Below are positions 12,601-21,226 of a stretch of 64,000 nucleotides of DNA, in pieces. The first letter of the stretch is position 1; each line of letters begins with the position of its first letter. The stretch comes from Chrysomallon squamiferum (Eukaryota > Mollusca > Gastropoda > Neomphalida > Peltospiridae), in contig CM022671.1 in assembly GCA_012295275.1 (NCBI GenBank), positions 31,833,750-31,897,749 on the forward strand, read 5' to 3'. Both the position numbers and the translations under genes were made by a program. The notes below the pieces were generated by a model. The model searched no databases, was not told where the DNA came from, and saw nothing but the letters and a program-made list of their open reading frames with translations.

Positions 12601-15600
12601 GTAAAGCACTGGATTTCTGAGTGAGGATTTCTAAGTGAGTTCTCAAAGGAAAATGAATTAAATGGAAGTTGAGTTAAACACATTCAAATTGTTTCTGTTA
12701 CCTCCAGATGTATCAATTCTGTGAACAAATTCACCAGGTTCTGGTTTCCAAAAAAAAAAAAATACATAATACACACACACACACAACATTAGGCCTATCA
12801 ATGACTGCATGTTTATTTGCCATTATTATTTTTATTATTATTATTATTGTTGTTGTTGTTGTTGTTGTTGTTATTGTGGTTGTTATTATATTTACTATCA
12901 TTTTTATTTTTATATATTTATATTGTAGGGTCGCTATCAATATTAATATTTGTATTTTCCTATCAGTAATTCTGTATGTGAATATTTATTTTTTCAACAT
13001 CCGATCAAAGGTTTACTGTTATGTCAAATATTACTGACTGCATTAAAACTGTCATAAAATTTTGTGATTAAATTTATTCAGAAAGGATAAATCTGTAAAC
13101 ACTTATATTTGTAATAATGTAATATTTTCATGAATGCCAGAAGTTTATAAAAATCAATGATTAATATAGTTACCTTGTTTTGTATCGTGGTTGTTTTTTC
13201 TTCAGTATAACAGAGTCATGTGCTGTTGCTGAATGGAGTGTGCCTTTGGTATCATAATGCAGAATCTTATCGGAAAAAGAAAAGCAATTATAAATACTTT
13301 TAAATAATTAGTAAATACACCTTTTTCTCTCTTTTTTTTATTTTGTACCGATCTTTTTAAAATATTTTTATTAACTTTTATCAGTTATTACTTGAATATG
13401 AGATTAATCAAACCTTCTCATAATATCGTTGACCTTGCTTATCACTGTAATGAAGTCTCTTTAAGGTCATTCCAGTCAATGTTTTTGAAGCATCATATTG
13501 ATGATCAAGTTCACCTGTAAAGAAAAGTTATTAAATTTCCAACAGACTATTAAAATTATTAAATTTCTAACATACTACTGAATTATTAAATTTTCAAAAT
13601 ACAACTAAAATTAATTTTCAAAAAACAACTAAAATTATTAAATGTCCAACATACTACTATGATTATTGAATTTCCAACTATTAACTTCTGCTGTCACACT
13701 ACAACTGAAAATAGTCAATCTTCAACAGAATAAAATTCAAATAAGGAAAATATTTTCTTTTTGCAACCAAGTTGAAGAAAGTTTACTTCTGATATTAATC
13801 TTCTGATGTTACTGTTATAACTGTAGCTGTAACTACTTTTACTTTTTTCTTTTCTACAATTATTTATGTTACTATTACTGATAAGTACAACAGCCAAAAA
13901 AAAAATATATAATATTAATTATCTCTCTCTCTACTATTTATTTCTTTGTCTCATACATTTACATCTCTTACTTGAGATATATATATGTATATATAAACAG
14001 GGCTCGAAACTCGTCTGGTGTATGGAGGCTCAAAAATCCCTTATTCATTTTGTAATATTCAGTGACCCTAATTTGTTTTTGAAAGCCCAAACAAAAAATA
14101 TTCATATTTCAGCTTTTAGGTGAAGGGAAACGTGAACTTCATTGTTAGCTTTTGAAGTAAGATTTAAAAATATGCTTCGAAGAGTCATTTACATAAATAT
14201 ACCAACATATGTGATACTGAAATTCTTCTTTGTCGAACGCTCAGACAAGTACTCAAGTGGTCTACAGTCATTCCGAATATCGTAAAAATTAATGTCATTA
14301 GTCTTTTCAATAGGCACCAAATTAACATACCAATGAAACAAATCTATTCAAAGAGAATAAGAAAAAGAATAAAGGAAAAAGAAATTGGAACACCTCGAAG
14401 CAGACGACAGAAGTTAAGACAATATTCGGGAAGGTTCGGATTTGACTGCGTGTTCGGCCGAGATGTTCCGAATGGTCACGAGCAGTTTTACGATACTGGG
14501 TCAGCCAGACTCAAGGTCAGCAACACTCGTAGAATTAATAATGGCTCTTCTGTTATAACTTATGGAAAAAAAAAAAATAATAAATACAAAAAAGTCGCCC
14601 AAATAATATTTTGGGGATACTAACATCCCAGTCGCCAAACGCATCAAAAGCTAACAATGAAGTTCACGTTTCCCTTCACCTAAAAGCCATTTCGAGCCCT
14701 ATATATACTGTTATACACTCCCAAAAAAGAAACGCAAAATGGTTGATTTCTTAGTTAACTATTGTAAACTGACACATATGAATATGATGACATTTGGTGA
14801 TTCAACATATAGCTTTTGTTACAGTCGCCAAAAAGCAGGTAACACAAAATAAAGGCTATGATCGTGTTTATTAGCCAAAACGTTCCCGCATGCAAACCAC
14901 GTTACCGGTGCACGAGGTTTATAAAAATTCAAGGTTTTCGAATACTTCTGTTCGTTATTTTTGTTCTGACCCAACATCAAACAAATGCCACGAATGAGTG
15001 AACCGCAACGAAAGAACTGTCTGGTTTAGTGACGAGGCTTGATTTCTGTTTCGTCGAGCTGATAGAAGATGTCGAGTTACAGACGTCGTGGTGAACGTGT
15101 TGCTGCAAACTGAATACAGGAATCGGACAGATTTGGGGGTGGTAGTGTGATGGTGTGGGCAGCAATCTCATACACTGGCAGGACCAACCTGGTTCACATC
15201 CAAGGCAACTTAACGGCAAAGAAATACCGAGATGAAATTTTGCAGCCACATGTCGCTTATGAATAATGGTACAATGCGAGACCACATACAGCCAGACTCA
15301 CAACATCGTACCTGCACAACAATAACATTCAGGGCCTGCCCTGGCCCTCTAAATCTCCGGATTTGAACCCTATAGAGCATTTATGGGACGATTTTGATAA
15401 ACCCCTGAGGCAGCATCAACCACAGCCACAGAATCGTGCTCAGTTGGAATTATTCCTTCAGACAGTGTGGGCCACCATTCCACAAGGTGTAATTCGTAAT
15501 GTCATTACTGCCATGGGAAGGAGATGTCAGGCAGTGCTGGACTCCCTTGGTGGGCACACAAGGTATTGATATTATACTGTTACAACCTTGAACTTTAACC

Positions 15601-15735
15601 TTTTCAATATAATACCATCAATATTAATGAATTGCGAAAGTGTGTGTAAAATGTGAACATTCTGCTGCTTTTTGTTGATCCATTAGATAGATATTCCCAA
15701 TGTCAATACAATCTACTTCTGCGTTTCTTTTTTTT

Positions 15736-15832
<97 letters not shown>

Positions 15833-18140
15833 GAGAGAGAGAGACAGATGTTAACCAAAATGGTCGTTTTCAGTTGTGTTATACTTCCATTCATTCTCTT
15901 CCGAAAGCTGAAAAACAAAAAATTTATAATAATTTTAATTTGACATTCCATTTGTTGCCAAAATAAGTATTCATTAAGATGGTTTTCTATCAGTTGTCCT
16001 TACAACATCAACCTTAGTCACTTATTTACATCATCAGTTTTTAACTGTGACAATAAGAAATCAAAGAGAATGGATGATGGTTTATTTTTTTTATTTTTTT
16101 TTTTTAATATTATGGCAACTTTTAAATACTTTATTGAATCGTTAGAAATTTTTGGGTTGTTGTTGTTTTTTCCTACATTTCAGCAAAATCTTCATAAACT
16201 GGTTCTTTTGAGTATCACTTAATTAACGGCAAAGAATCGTCACGGAAGGAAGTTAGAAAATTCTTGACAAACTAAATATTGTGACAAGACTTAAACAATT
16301 TATCAAATTTTAAAACGTTTATTATTCATCATACTTTATTAGCAGAAAAGATTGCTCAGCATGATATCTACATTAACATATCATCAAAGATACATTTCAA
16401 ATTGCTTGCCCATTATTATCATCTGCTGTAGAGTTAATATCTACTTTTATTTTTATTCTCTTTAAAAATAATACAGTAAACCTCGCCTAAGTCGTCACTT
16501 TCGGGACCAAGATTTTTCTGACGACTTAGAGATATGATGAGTAATACTAAGTCGTCATAATGATGACTTACACGTAACTCGTCTTAACGACTACTTATAC
16601 ATGTTAGTAGGCAATATGACGACTTATCCTAGCGTCTTCTCTAATAAAAGCAGCCACAATAATACGCTGTCATCGGTGTTACACGTGTTCTGTGGTTCAT
16701 ATCTCTGGAGAATGTCCTTCAGGTTTCTATTTTCCAGTCAACTACTGCTGTATTAACACCCCCAGATTCACCCTCTTTAAGCACTTTTCCAATTCCCCAC
16801 CTTTCCTTAAAACGATCAGTCCAGCTGTCATTCAGTTTTTCACCATCCTTGTGACCAAGCTGCCTGGCAAAGCCTCGTGCTTTTTGAAGTAGCATTTCGC
16901 CATCGATACGAATTTCAGTTCTAGCAGCCATTTGTCGAAACCATTTAATTAGAGCGGAGTCGACATCTTCAAAAGCTCAACCTTCTCGATGGCCTCTTTA
17001 GATTTGTTGTGAGAGGAATCTTGAATTTCTCCGCCGTCAGACCCTTTTTCTCGCCAGGACTGACTTCACAATACTTAATTATTTCATATTTCTTCATATA
17101 AGGATTGGTATTAGCCGTCTCTTTCAGTTAGTCGCCATTTTGTACACTCAAAAAGTCACGAATATTTCCCAAATAATAATTTAATTCAACGCACCAATAC
17201 ACGAGGCAAGTCACGTGCATATCAATATCCAAAAGCACAGGGCTTGTTTAGATCCGAGCCAATAGCGGGTTTAAACGAAACACTTTATTGTATGTACATA
17301 ACAGTAGCTGCCGAGCGATTTCCCACAGACGACTTAGAGCTAGAAATTAACTGCAGTTTATGTTACCTGGGACTAATCTTCAAGTGACGAGTTAGACAGG
17401 TATTTTTTATTGAAAATAATGTTACAAAAAATCGGGATTTTCGCTGAAGTGACGCACTTTGACGACTTAAACGCAGACGATTTAGGCGAGGCTTACAGTA
17501 ATAATAATAAAAACTTTATTACACATTTTTAGTTCTCTTTATTACTAGATAAATAAAACAATAATAAATATAAGGCCAGGATTAATTTATTTGTCACTTG
17601 ATGGATCTACTGCTGATGCTTAAAATCTTGAAATGAAATATAAATGTAAAAAAGTGTTTTGGTCTTACAATTATATAAATAATATTATGATCAAATTCTT
17701 TTTTTTACAAAAAGAAAAATGTAAATTTTCAAATTGTCAAAAAAGTCATGGTTTAATTTTTACTTCCATGAACACAGATATGGTTGATACAATTTTGGAA
17801 AATAGGAATTATATTTACATCTCAAGCAACTGGGTTTATAAAAATTTCATTTGAAAGTAAACAAATCGGTAAATCTTAAATGAAAAAAAAGTCTAGCCTA
17901 ATGAATGATCTATACATAACATTTTCATGATGGACTGAAATTTAAGAAACCAGAATATCAAAGCAAAATCGGATTCATATTCATAAAACAAAATAAATAA
18001 TACATACTTTTACTTTGACAGAAAACAGACTGGCCAAAGCCTTTTTAATTACGACAAGTTCCTTTTGGTCTTCTGGGTGAAAATGGACCAGATTAATTGA
18101 TCCATCATCTGCAGTCTCAAACAGAAAACTGGGAGGAGGA

Positions 18141-18173
<33 letters not shown>

Positions 18174-18177
18174 TATA

Positions 18178-18221
<44 letters not shown>

Positions 18222-20891
18222 GTATATGTATATGTATATGTATGTTTCTGTTTTGTTTTAATATTCCATTACAGCTCATACAATAACTTTTGATATATAT
18301 ATATATATATATATATATACAGTGGTACCTAGACTTACGAGTTTAATGCGCTCCGTGACCGAGCTAGTATCTCAATTTGCTCGTATATCAAATCAATTTT
18401 CCCAACTGAAATTAACTGAAATACCATTAATCCATTCCAGCTTAGAAATTATTTTAACGCCTTTGACTGGAGTTATAGTCTTTATTGACTCCTTCAGCTT
18501 CAGTTTAGTACATATCGTTGAAATACTACGATCGTACTAGCTTGTCAAGTCGACTATATGCACACCTTGCAATCGTAAGTCGAGGTGCCACAAATATATT
18601 TCTCGGTATATATATATATATCACCGAGAAATATATCAGCTATTGGTTGTCTAATCAAAGGTAAATATAACAAAATGATGTAGACTCTATATAAAAAATA
18701 AAATTAATTAAACAAAAGTGCATGTCTTCTGTCAGGACTGGTCATTTATAAAAGCACAATATTGCTCATATAAGATTCAAACTGATATGTAAAAAATGAT
18801 ATTTCATCTGGTCATACTCACTGTTTTGACAAGTCCCAGTTTTTTGGATTCTCTTGGACTAAAAAATTGAAAAACATTTATTGAGAATGTTTCTTTTTAA
18901 ATGCAAATAGATATATGTATATAGACATGCACACAGAAAAACACCTATATATAATAGACACACACACATTTTTTTGAGAGGGGTTGGGGGTATTTTTTCT
19001 TCTTTCTTTCTTTCTTCTCTCTTTTTCTCTCTATTAAATTTGTTTGTGTTTTTAATTTGTTTGGTTGATGTTTTTGAAATGAAATAATATTAGAAACAGC
19101 ATCAATTAAATTAATTAAATTCAGTATTAATTAACTTACACAGTCCATCTGTTGTGAACTGGACAATGCTATCAACCTCCAAGGAATGCAGACGATGTCC
19201 TCTCTCTGTCTTGTTAACTGGACACACGTGAAACTGGGTAAAACCAAAAGAAACAGTAAACTTAATAAACATAGAATATAAGGAGAAATGCTGTACACTG
19301 TAACTCAGATATTAGAACACTGTGAAAATTCCATGTCAAATCACCCAGTGGTCTACCGCAATTGAAGATGGTAAGGTTAAAATTGTGGGGATAGTTTTCC
19401 AGTCCATCAATATCTAAAACAAAAACGTTTCAGCACCCTCCCATTTATCAGACATCCGATATGTTAGTTTATTTCAACAGATTTTTGAAACCACATTCAA
19501 CTTACACATGGACTATCCTAAGTTTTAATTTGTTTCATTGCAAAACTGAATTTGCTGGCTCTGTTTTGTAATCGTGAATAATACTTTTGATAATGAATGA
19601 CTTTGTAACTGAGATCTATCTCCTGCTATGATCTGTACACTGGAGTTGGAGTTCGAACGAACAAGCCACCGATCGTTCTCCTCTTTGGCAGGAAACATGT
19701 TCTCTTCCATTAACTCTGACCACACAGAAATAACTTCCATCAGTGAAGACTACTGCGTGTCAACCATGTCGCTTGTACAGTCAGGGATCTTCTCGGTCTC
19801 AAACGGCAATTTTGAACAGCCAGTAAGAGTCCTATGTATAATCTAATCGCCCGGCCACTGTCTGTCGACTAACCCTAGGAGCAAAGACTTCACGGTGAGA
19901 AAACGAGTACCAGTCTTCAAGGGGCGTTGACACTCTGGATTTGTGATTCTTCCGATATAGAGAATCATCGGTCTCATGGGACCGAGATAAAGTGGATAGC
20001 AGCCTGCTGTACCATACTCACGGCTTGAATGTTCGTTTACGTTGTTCGGCAGTAATGTATGGATTTCCTATGGTGATTTTATTTTCATCGCTGTGGATGT
20101 GTGACATGAAGTCTAAATTATTTTTATACCCTAACATGGACGGGCATATTCTGTTGTTGTGTTTACACTCAGTGTTTTACAATGATTAGGTTTCATCTTG
20201 CTTTTCAGTCTTTCTGAAATTTCTGTAAAGTTTCTTTTTGCAATGGGTGTTATTATGATGAAAAAAAAATGTAATGAAAATTCTTTGTGATTATAAGCTG
20301 CCTGACAAATAATACAACTGGGAGAAGATCTATTTTCACAACATTTGCTTCATTAATAATTACAAGGTCTGCTCGAAATAGTCTGAGTATTTTAAATGCA
20401 CATGTTAAAAAAAGATTGCTGGATGAATTCCCTTCATTCTTTTTTTTTTTTCTTTTGTTGTTGTTGTTCTTCTTCTTCTTTTCTTTTCTTGAGTGCTGTT
20501 TTTTCATTGAGGAATTTTTTATTATTTTTTTTCATTATGAGTTGAATTGTATTATTATTATTATTATTATTATTGCTGGTTTGTTTGTTGTTGTTATTTT
20601 TTTGTTTGTTTTTTTCTTTTTGTTTTCTTTTTTAATTTACTTTATTATTTTATACTATTTTTATTTTATCATTATTTTATAATTTTTATGATTTCTGAAT
20701 GTATTAATAATATGATCCAATATGATCACATAAATTTTTTTTATATAAATTGTATGAATTTTTAAAATTTATTTTCTGGTTTTATTAATAAACGTGTGAT
20801 TATATATTAATAAGATATTAATTAGGCTACTGAGCTGATACTTTTCAACAATATAAAATATTTATCATATTTAAAAGAAATAAAAACAATG

Positions 20892-20925
<34 letters not shown>

Positions 20926-20950
20926 ACTACTACTACTACTACTACTACTG

Positions 20951-20994
<44 letters not shown>

Positions 20995-21226
20995 CAAATA
21001 AAATAAAATAAAAACAGCAAAACAAAACAACAGTAAAAGATAGATAAATAAGACGAGTCGAAACCTGCAGTTAACCTACCTTCAACACGGTGGTGATATT
21101 CTTCATACCAAATATATTGGAATTGGCGGAATACGTATAGTGGTGACTGAAACCATCTTCAAAGAAAAATGCCACAAACTCTGGAACAAAAAGCAATATG
21201 CACACAAAGCATAAGCAATGCGCCAT
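193..21226 (-). CDS. Gene A: large lipid transfer protein with C-terminal LECT2/M23-like domain (whole gene, ~25 exons)
   Basis: Spliced gene read from conserved frames with GT-AG borders; intron phases agree at every junction except between exons 4 and 5, where a small exon is missing or is the tentative 17916-17934 exon. The protein is about 1,360 residues: signal peptide, vitellogenin-N-type N-terminal sheet (exons 2-8), helical region (exons 9-15), C-sheet-like region (16-17), a low-complexity linker with basic cleavage-like sites (18-22), a LECT2/M23-like domain (23-24) and a Lys-rich tail (24-25). Known family: LLTPs (vitellogenin, apolipophorin, apoB, MTP) bind and carry lipid in a secreted particle or the ER. 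There is no VWD domain and no polyserine tract, so it is not a classical vitellogenin; the N-terminal part is MTP-sized. It is divergently paired with gene B. Exon coordinates are hand-derived and may be off by 1-2 bases. The 3' end is uncertain (see the last exon). Confidence 0.8.
650..1540 (-). other. Gene A last intron
   Basis: AT-rich intron with no coding signal. Its 1210-1268 part resembles 12425-12480 in another gene A intron (shared GGTTGCCCAAAA and AAAGAATTTTATTGGAC). Confidence 0.5.
1541..2112 (-). CDS. Gene A exon 24: LECT2/M23-like domain, second half, plus linker
   Basis: 572 nt, phase 0 to 2. It starts IPCPVNAMVFKEKDGSLLL (matching the strand after GVD, where M23/LECT2 has V.AP..G.V). 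It contains SHIHVAMRKK and then GCFYLDPSPFLDSL, the M23 H.H motif and the terminal D-P-x-x-[YF]-L. After the domain come about 75 residues of amphipathic helix. Confidence 0.75.
2340..2830. repeat. Degenerate minisatellite, ~45-50 bp unit
   Basis: Repeated blocks built of ATGAATGTATGTATACAG, ATATTTACATGTG and CTTTGAATGC, roughly ten diverged copies, in the intron that splits the LECT2-like domain. A (TG)n(TA)n tract follows at 2872-2897. Confidence 0.7.
2994..3174 (-). CDS. Gene A exon 23: LECT2/M23-like domain, first half
   Basis: 181 nt, acceptor CCTTTTCAG, donor ACA|GTAAAT, phase 2 to 0. It encodes KGCDDTCGCGTYPTDT and YTTPGVDLIW. These match LECT2 (a Cys-Asp, Gly-Cys-Gly, Tyr cluster, then H.GVD). 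The His four residues before the Asp of GVD, a zinc ligand in M23/LECT2 proteins, is Thr here. Confidence 0.7.
3618..3787 (-). CDS. Gene A exon 22: donor overlaps an in-frame stop
   Basis: 170 nt, phase 0 to 2. It ends GAAGC|GTAGAT. If the intron is retained, the next codons read GCG TAG and the protein ends here. If spliced, GC plus A from exon 23 gives Ala and the frame runs into the LECT2-like domain. The exact phase fit is the reason for joining exons 22 and 23. Confidence 0.65.
3956..4104 (-). CDS. Gene A exon 21: RKRR|S basic site
   Basis: 149 nt, phase 1 to 0. It encodes an amphipathic helix (MIAMLKLASLKLQEK), then SRKRRSAGF, a second canonical proprotein-convertase-type site, and ends GFKKGLRQI. 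Confidence 0.7.
4484..4554 (-). CDS. Gene A exon 20
   Basis: 71 nt, phase 2 to 1, acceptor CTTGCAG. It encodes YQLGMARVLKSNSIIRETTS then LQK. Confidence 0.65.
4835..4977 (-). CDS. Gene A exon 19
   Basis: 143 nt, phase 0 to 2. It encodes NIADVAMVGLPFAEKEISDA and helices ending in EETRL. Amphipathic; no specific domain seen. Confidence 0.7.
5576..5959 (-). CDS. Gene A exon 18: linker with canonical RTKR furin-type site
   Basis: 384 nt (128 codons), phase 0 to 0. It is mostly helix-forming Asp/Lys/Met-rich sequence with a Ser-rich stretch then RTKR|FSDD at about 5827-5816, a good proprotein-convertase consensus. No domain recognised. Confidence 0.75.
6203..6348 (-). CDS. Gene A exon 17: C-sheet-like strands
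   Basis: 146 nt, phase 1 to 0, acceptor CTGCCAG and donor GTATC. It encodes VDLNVDDKLFAEAHVGMLDL and further strands ending NMNIFK. Confidence 0.75.
6749..6921 (-). CDS. Gene A exon 16: C-sheet-like strands, VKR|SF site
   Basis: 173 nt, phase 2 to 1. It encodes HTVMRVKRSFLDKVLLEFKL followed by beta-strand sequence (IGSTNIGASFGVKFENRLW), like the lipid-cavity sheet after the superhelix. It has a second VKRS basic site. Confidence 0.75.
7354..7484 (-). CDS. Gene A exon 15: last superhelix repeat
   Basis: 131 nt, phase 0 to 2. It encodes ALALFESAMFDEDETVRKMA, matching the LLTP L...F.D.....VR..A helix pair, and ends in HHDVLLR. Confidence 0.8.
7800..8020. repeat. ATC/ATT triplet microsatellite
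   Basis: About 220 bp of mixed ATC, ATT and ATA triplets on the plus strand in a gene A intron; the apparent Ile/His ORF over it is not a gene. Confidence 0.8.
8139..8359 (-). CDS. Gene A exon 14: end of superhelix, VKR|S basic site
   Basis: 221 nt, phase 1 to 0. It encodes ILGRSTLIHSLGNAALKRSL and HHAWKRAAITALRHYTCTE. These match LLTP helices (L..LGNA, KRAAI.ALR). An RVKRS basic site lies near the start. Confidence 0.85.
9411..9545. repeat. ~33-bp minisatellite x4
   Basis: Four copies of a unit containing AATGATAGTCAAGACAGAAT separated by TAATTAATTT-like spacers, in a gene A intron. Confidence 0.75.
9621..9761 (-). CDS. Gene A exon 13: helical domain, ALGSLA motif
   Basis: 141 nt, phase 1 to 1. 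It encodes RRACLALGSLAKNLAKERTL and further helices. The ALGSLA helix is a recognisable feature of vitellogenin-N/apolipophorin superhelices. Confidence 0.8.
10145..10199 (-). CDS. Gene A exon 12: helical domain
   Basis: 55 nt, phase 0 to 1. It encodes DFIEAIERFCLGVNNSLH between exons 11 and 13, with a good donor (ATG|GTAAG). Confidence 0.7.
10462..10748 (-). CDS. Gene A exon 11: helical superhelix
   Basis: 287 nt, phase 1 to 0, acceptor TTTGCAG and donor GTGAGT. It encodes about 96 residues of alternating helices, including YIDLVARAGDVVSQQIILKE and AEPDEDEIRRVFVHCIVI. This is the vitellogenin-N helical repeat pattern (L..A...G...A...I). Confidence 0.8.
11396..11477 (-). CDS. Gene A exon 10: helical domain
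   Basis: 82 nt, phase 0 to 1. It encodes TEEKKQLNEVISHIEENMEC then VHNISDI, an amphipathic helix that begins the LLTP superhelix. Confidence 0.7.
11851..11914 (-). CDS. Gene A exon 9
   Basis: 64 nt, phase 2 to 0, acceptor TTTCAG and donor GTAAG. It encodes YHGNQWATFDGLIPGSLQTD, the end of the N-sheet and the linker to the helical part. Confidence 0.65.
12129..12183 (-). CDS. Gene A exon 8
   Basis: 55 nt, phase 1 to 2, acceptor GTTATAG and donor GTGAGT. It encodes FPDIHASAKIHVKLDGK, an amphipathic strand that continues directly into exon 9. Confidence 0.65.
12702..12718 (-). CDS. Gene A exon 7: 17-nt microexon
   Basis: Phase 2 to 1; encodes IDTSG. The donor GGAG|GTAAC is good and the next exon needs the carried G. 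The acceptor chosen (TTCACAG) keeps the frame. A longer acceptor 22 bases upstream looks coding but does not fit the phase. Confidence 0.4.
13174..13265 (-). CDS. Gene A exon 6: LLTP N-sheet
   Basis: 92 nt, phase 0 to 2, donor GTAAC. It encodes HYDTKGTLHSATAHDSVILK and a basic end (KKKQPRYKT), matching the conserved strand pair before the helical domain in LLTPs. Confidence 0.65.
13414..13514 (-). CDS. Gene A exon 5: LLTP N-sheet
   Basis: 101 nt, enters needing one carried base and leaves in phase 0 at AAG|GTTTGA. It encodes ELDHQYDASKTLTGMTLKRL then HYSDKQGQRYYEK, beta-strand sequence at the place of the LLTP G.C...Y strand. Confidence 0.65.
13529..13680. repeat. ~36-bp minisatellite x4
   Basis: Diverged copies of TTATTAAATTTCCAACATAC followed by TACTAAAA-like bases, next to gene A exon 5. 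Confidence 0.65.
13998..14701. mobile_element. Foldback / hAT-like non-autonomous element
   Basis: Terminal inverted repeats CAGGGCTCGAAA (13998-14009) and its complement (14690-14701). A long internal inverted repeat, 14112-14155 against 14644-14687, is nearly perfect over 44 bp. CAGGG termini suggest hAT. No transposase seen; the 96-codon ORF inside has no recognisable domain. Confidence 0.75.
14716..15736 (+). mobile_element. Degenerate Tc1/mariner element
   Basis: Left end contains CCCAAAAAAGAAACGCA (14720-14736) and the right end the complementary GCGTTTCTTTTTTTTA (15721-15736). A broken transposase between them shows WFSDEA near 15024, GGSVMVWAAIS then NLTAKKYRDEILQPHV, and NPIEHLWDDFDK at 15366. 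The N-terminal HTH part is missing and the frame is broken. The right end runs into a (TA)n(TG)n tract. Confidence 0.85.
15737..15831. repeat. (TA)n(TG)n microsatellite
   Basis: About 50 bp of TA followed by about 40 bp of TG directly at the 3' end of the Tc1 element. Confidence 0.95.
16474..17498 (-). mobile_element. Tigger/pogo element (family 1), internally deleted
   Basis: TIRs CAGTAAACCTCGCCTAAGTC and the complement of CTGTAAGCCTCGCCTAAAT, flanked by TA on both sides. The minus strand has an N-terminal psq-like part (MKKYEIIKYCEVSPGEKKGL, ~17110-17040). After a frame shift comes a CENP-B/Tc5-type HTH (GEMLLQKARGFARQLG, then WTDRFKERWGIGKV, 16900-16770). The DDE catalytic part is absent. 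Confidence 0.85.
17916..17934 (-). CDS. Gene A tentative 19-nt microexon
   Basis: Exon 4 ends in phase 0 but exon 5 needs one carried base, so an exon of length 3n+1 is missing. This 19-nt segment has a good acceptor (AAATTTCAG) and a GTATAG donor. It would add SIMKML and give a Cys at the join (C-ELDHQY), a position where LLTPs often have Cys. Other small exons in the 4.4 kb intron are possible. Confidence 0.25.
18008..18128 (-). CDS. Gene A exon 4: LLTP signature G.I..V...P.D..EL...KKA.ASL
   Basis: 121 nt, phase 2 to 0, acceptor CTCCCAG and donor GTATGT. It encodes GSINLVHFHPEDQKELVVIK then KALASLFSVKVK. This matches the vitellogenin-N/MTP pattern in which a short helix (KKG.LS.LQ) follows the first barrel strands. 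Confidence 0.8.
18135..18220. repeat. (AAT)n/(ATT)n microsatellite
   Basis: AAT triplets turning into ATT triplets, directly upstream of gene A exon 4 (in its acceptor-side intron). Confidence 0.95.
18320..18593. mobile_element. Tigger-like MITE (family 2), short copy
   Basis: Left end CAGTGGTACCTAGACTTACG, right end the complement of GTGGCACCTCGACTTACGA. Its internal bases match the copies at 23.3 and 53.5 kb, for example TTTTCCCAACTGAAATTAAC. Confidence 0.8.
18822..18858 (-). CDS. Gene A exon 3: LLTP N-sheet (37 nt)
   Basis: Acceptor TTTTTTAG, donor GTGAGT, phase 1 to 2. It encodes FQENPKNWDLSK, joining exons 2 and 4 in frame. Confidence 0.65.
19140..19233 (-). CDS. Gene A exon 2: LLTP N-sheet
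   Basis: 94 nt, enters in phase 0 after CCCAG and leaves in phase 1 at T|GTAAGT. It encodes FHVCPVNKTERGHRLHSLEV followed by DSIVQFTTDGL, alternating beta-strand sequence typical of the LLTP lipid-binding barrel. Confidence 0.7.
19550..20170 (-). mobile_element. Eroded Tc1-like remnant (antisense)
   Basis: Less AT-rich block in gene A intron 1. In broken minus-strand frames it shows RVSRQTVAGRL and then NCRLRPRRSLTVQATW, resembling the Tc1 HTH/linker. No ends found and many stops. Confidence 0.45.
20895..20995. repeat. (CTG)n(CTA)n(ATA)n triplet microsatellite
   Basis: About eight CTG units, then CTA, then ATA triplets, in gene A intron 1. The flanks at 20440-20680 are T-rich low complexity. 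Confidence 0.95.
21080..21226 (-). CDS. Gene A exon 1: start codon, signal peptide, start of LLTP N-sheet
   Basis: ATG at 21226-21224 opens a 49-codon frame ending in an AAG|GTAGG donor. The first ~19 residues (MAHCLCFVCILLFVPEFVA) form a hydrophobic signal peptide. The segment with HHYTYSANSN follows, which is the usual LLTP opening strand (aromatic Y.Y). Confidence 0.75.

Noticed and set aside
12708-13037. 109-codon plus-strand ORF with Val/Ile runs
   Set aside because: Driven by (GTT)n and (ATT)n tracts, antisense to gene A introns and exon 7.
14333-14623. 96-codon basic ORF (KRIRKRIKEKEIG)
   Set aside because: Lies within the foldback element, no domain, ends in low-complexity Lys/Asn.
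15653-15966. Three ORFs with YIYIYI or VCVCVC / HTHTHT runs
   Set aside because: Microsatellite translations.
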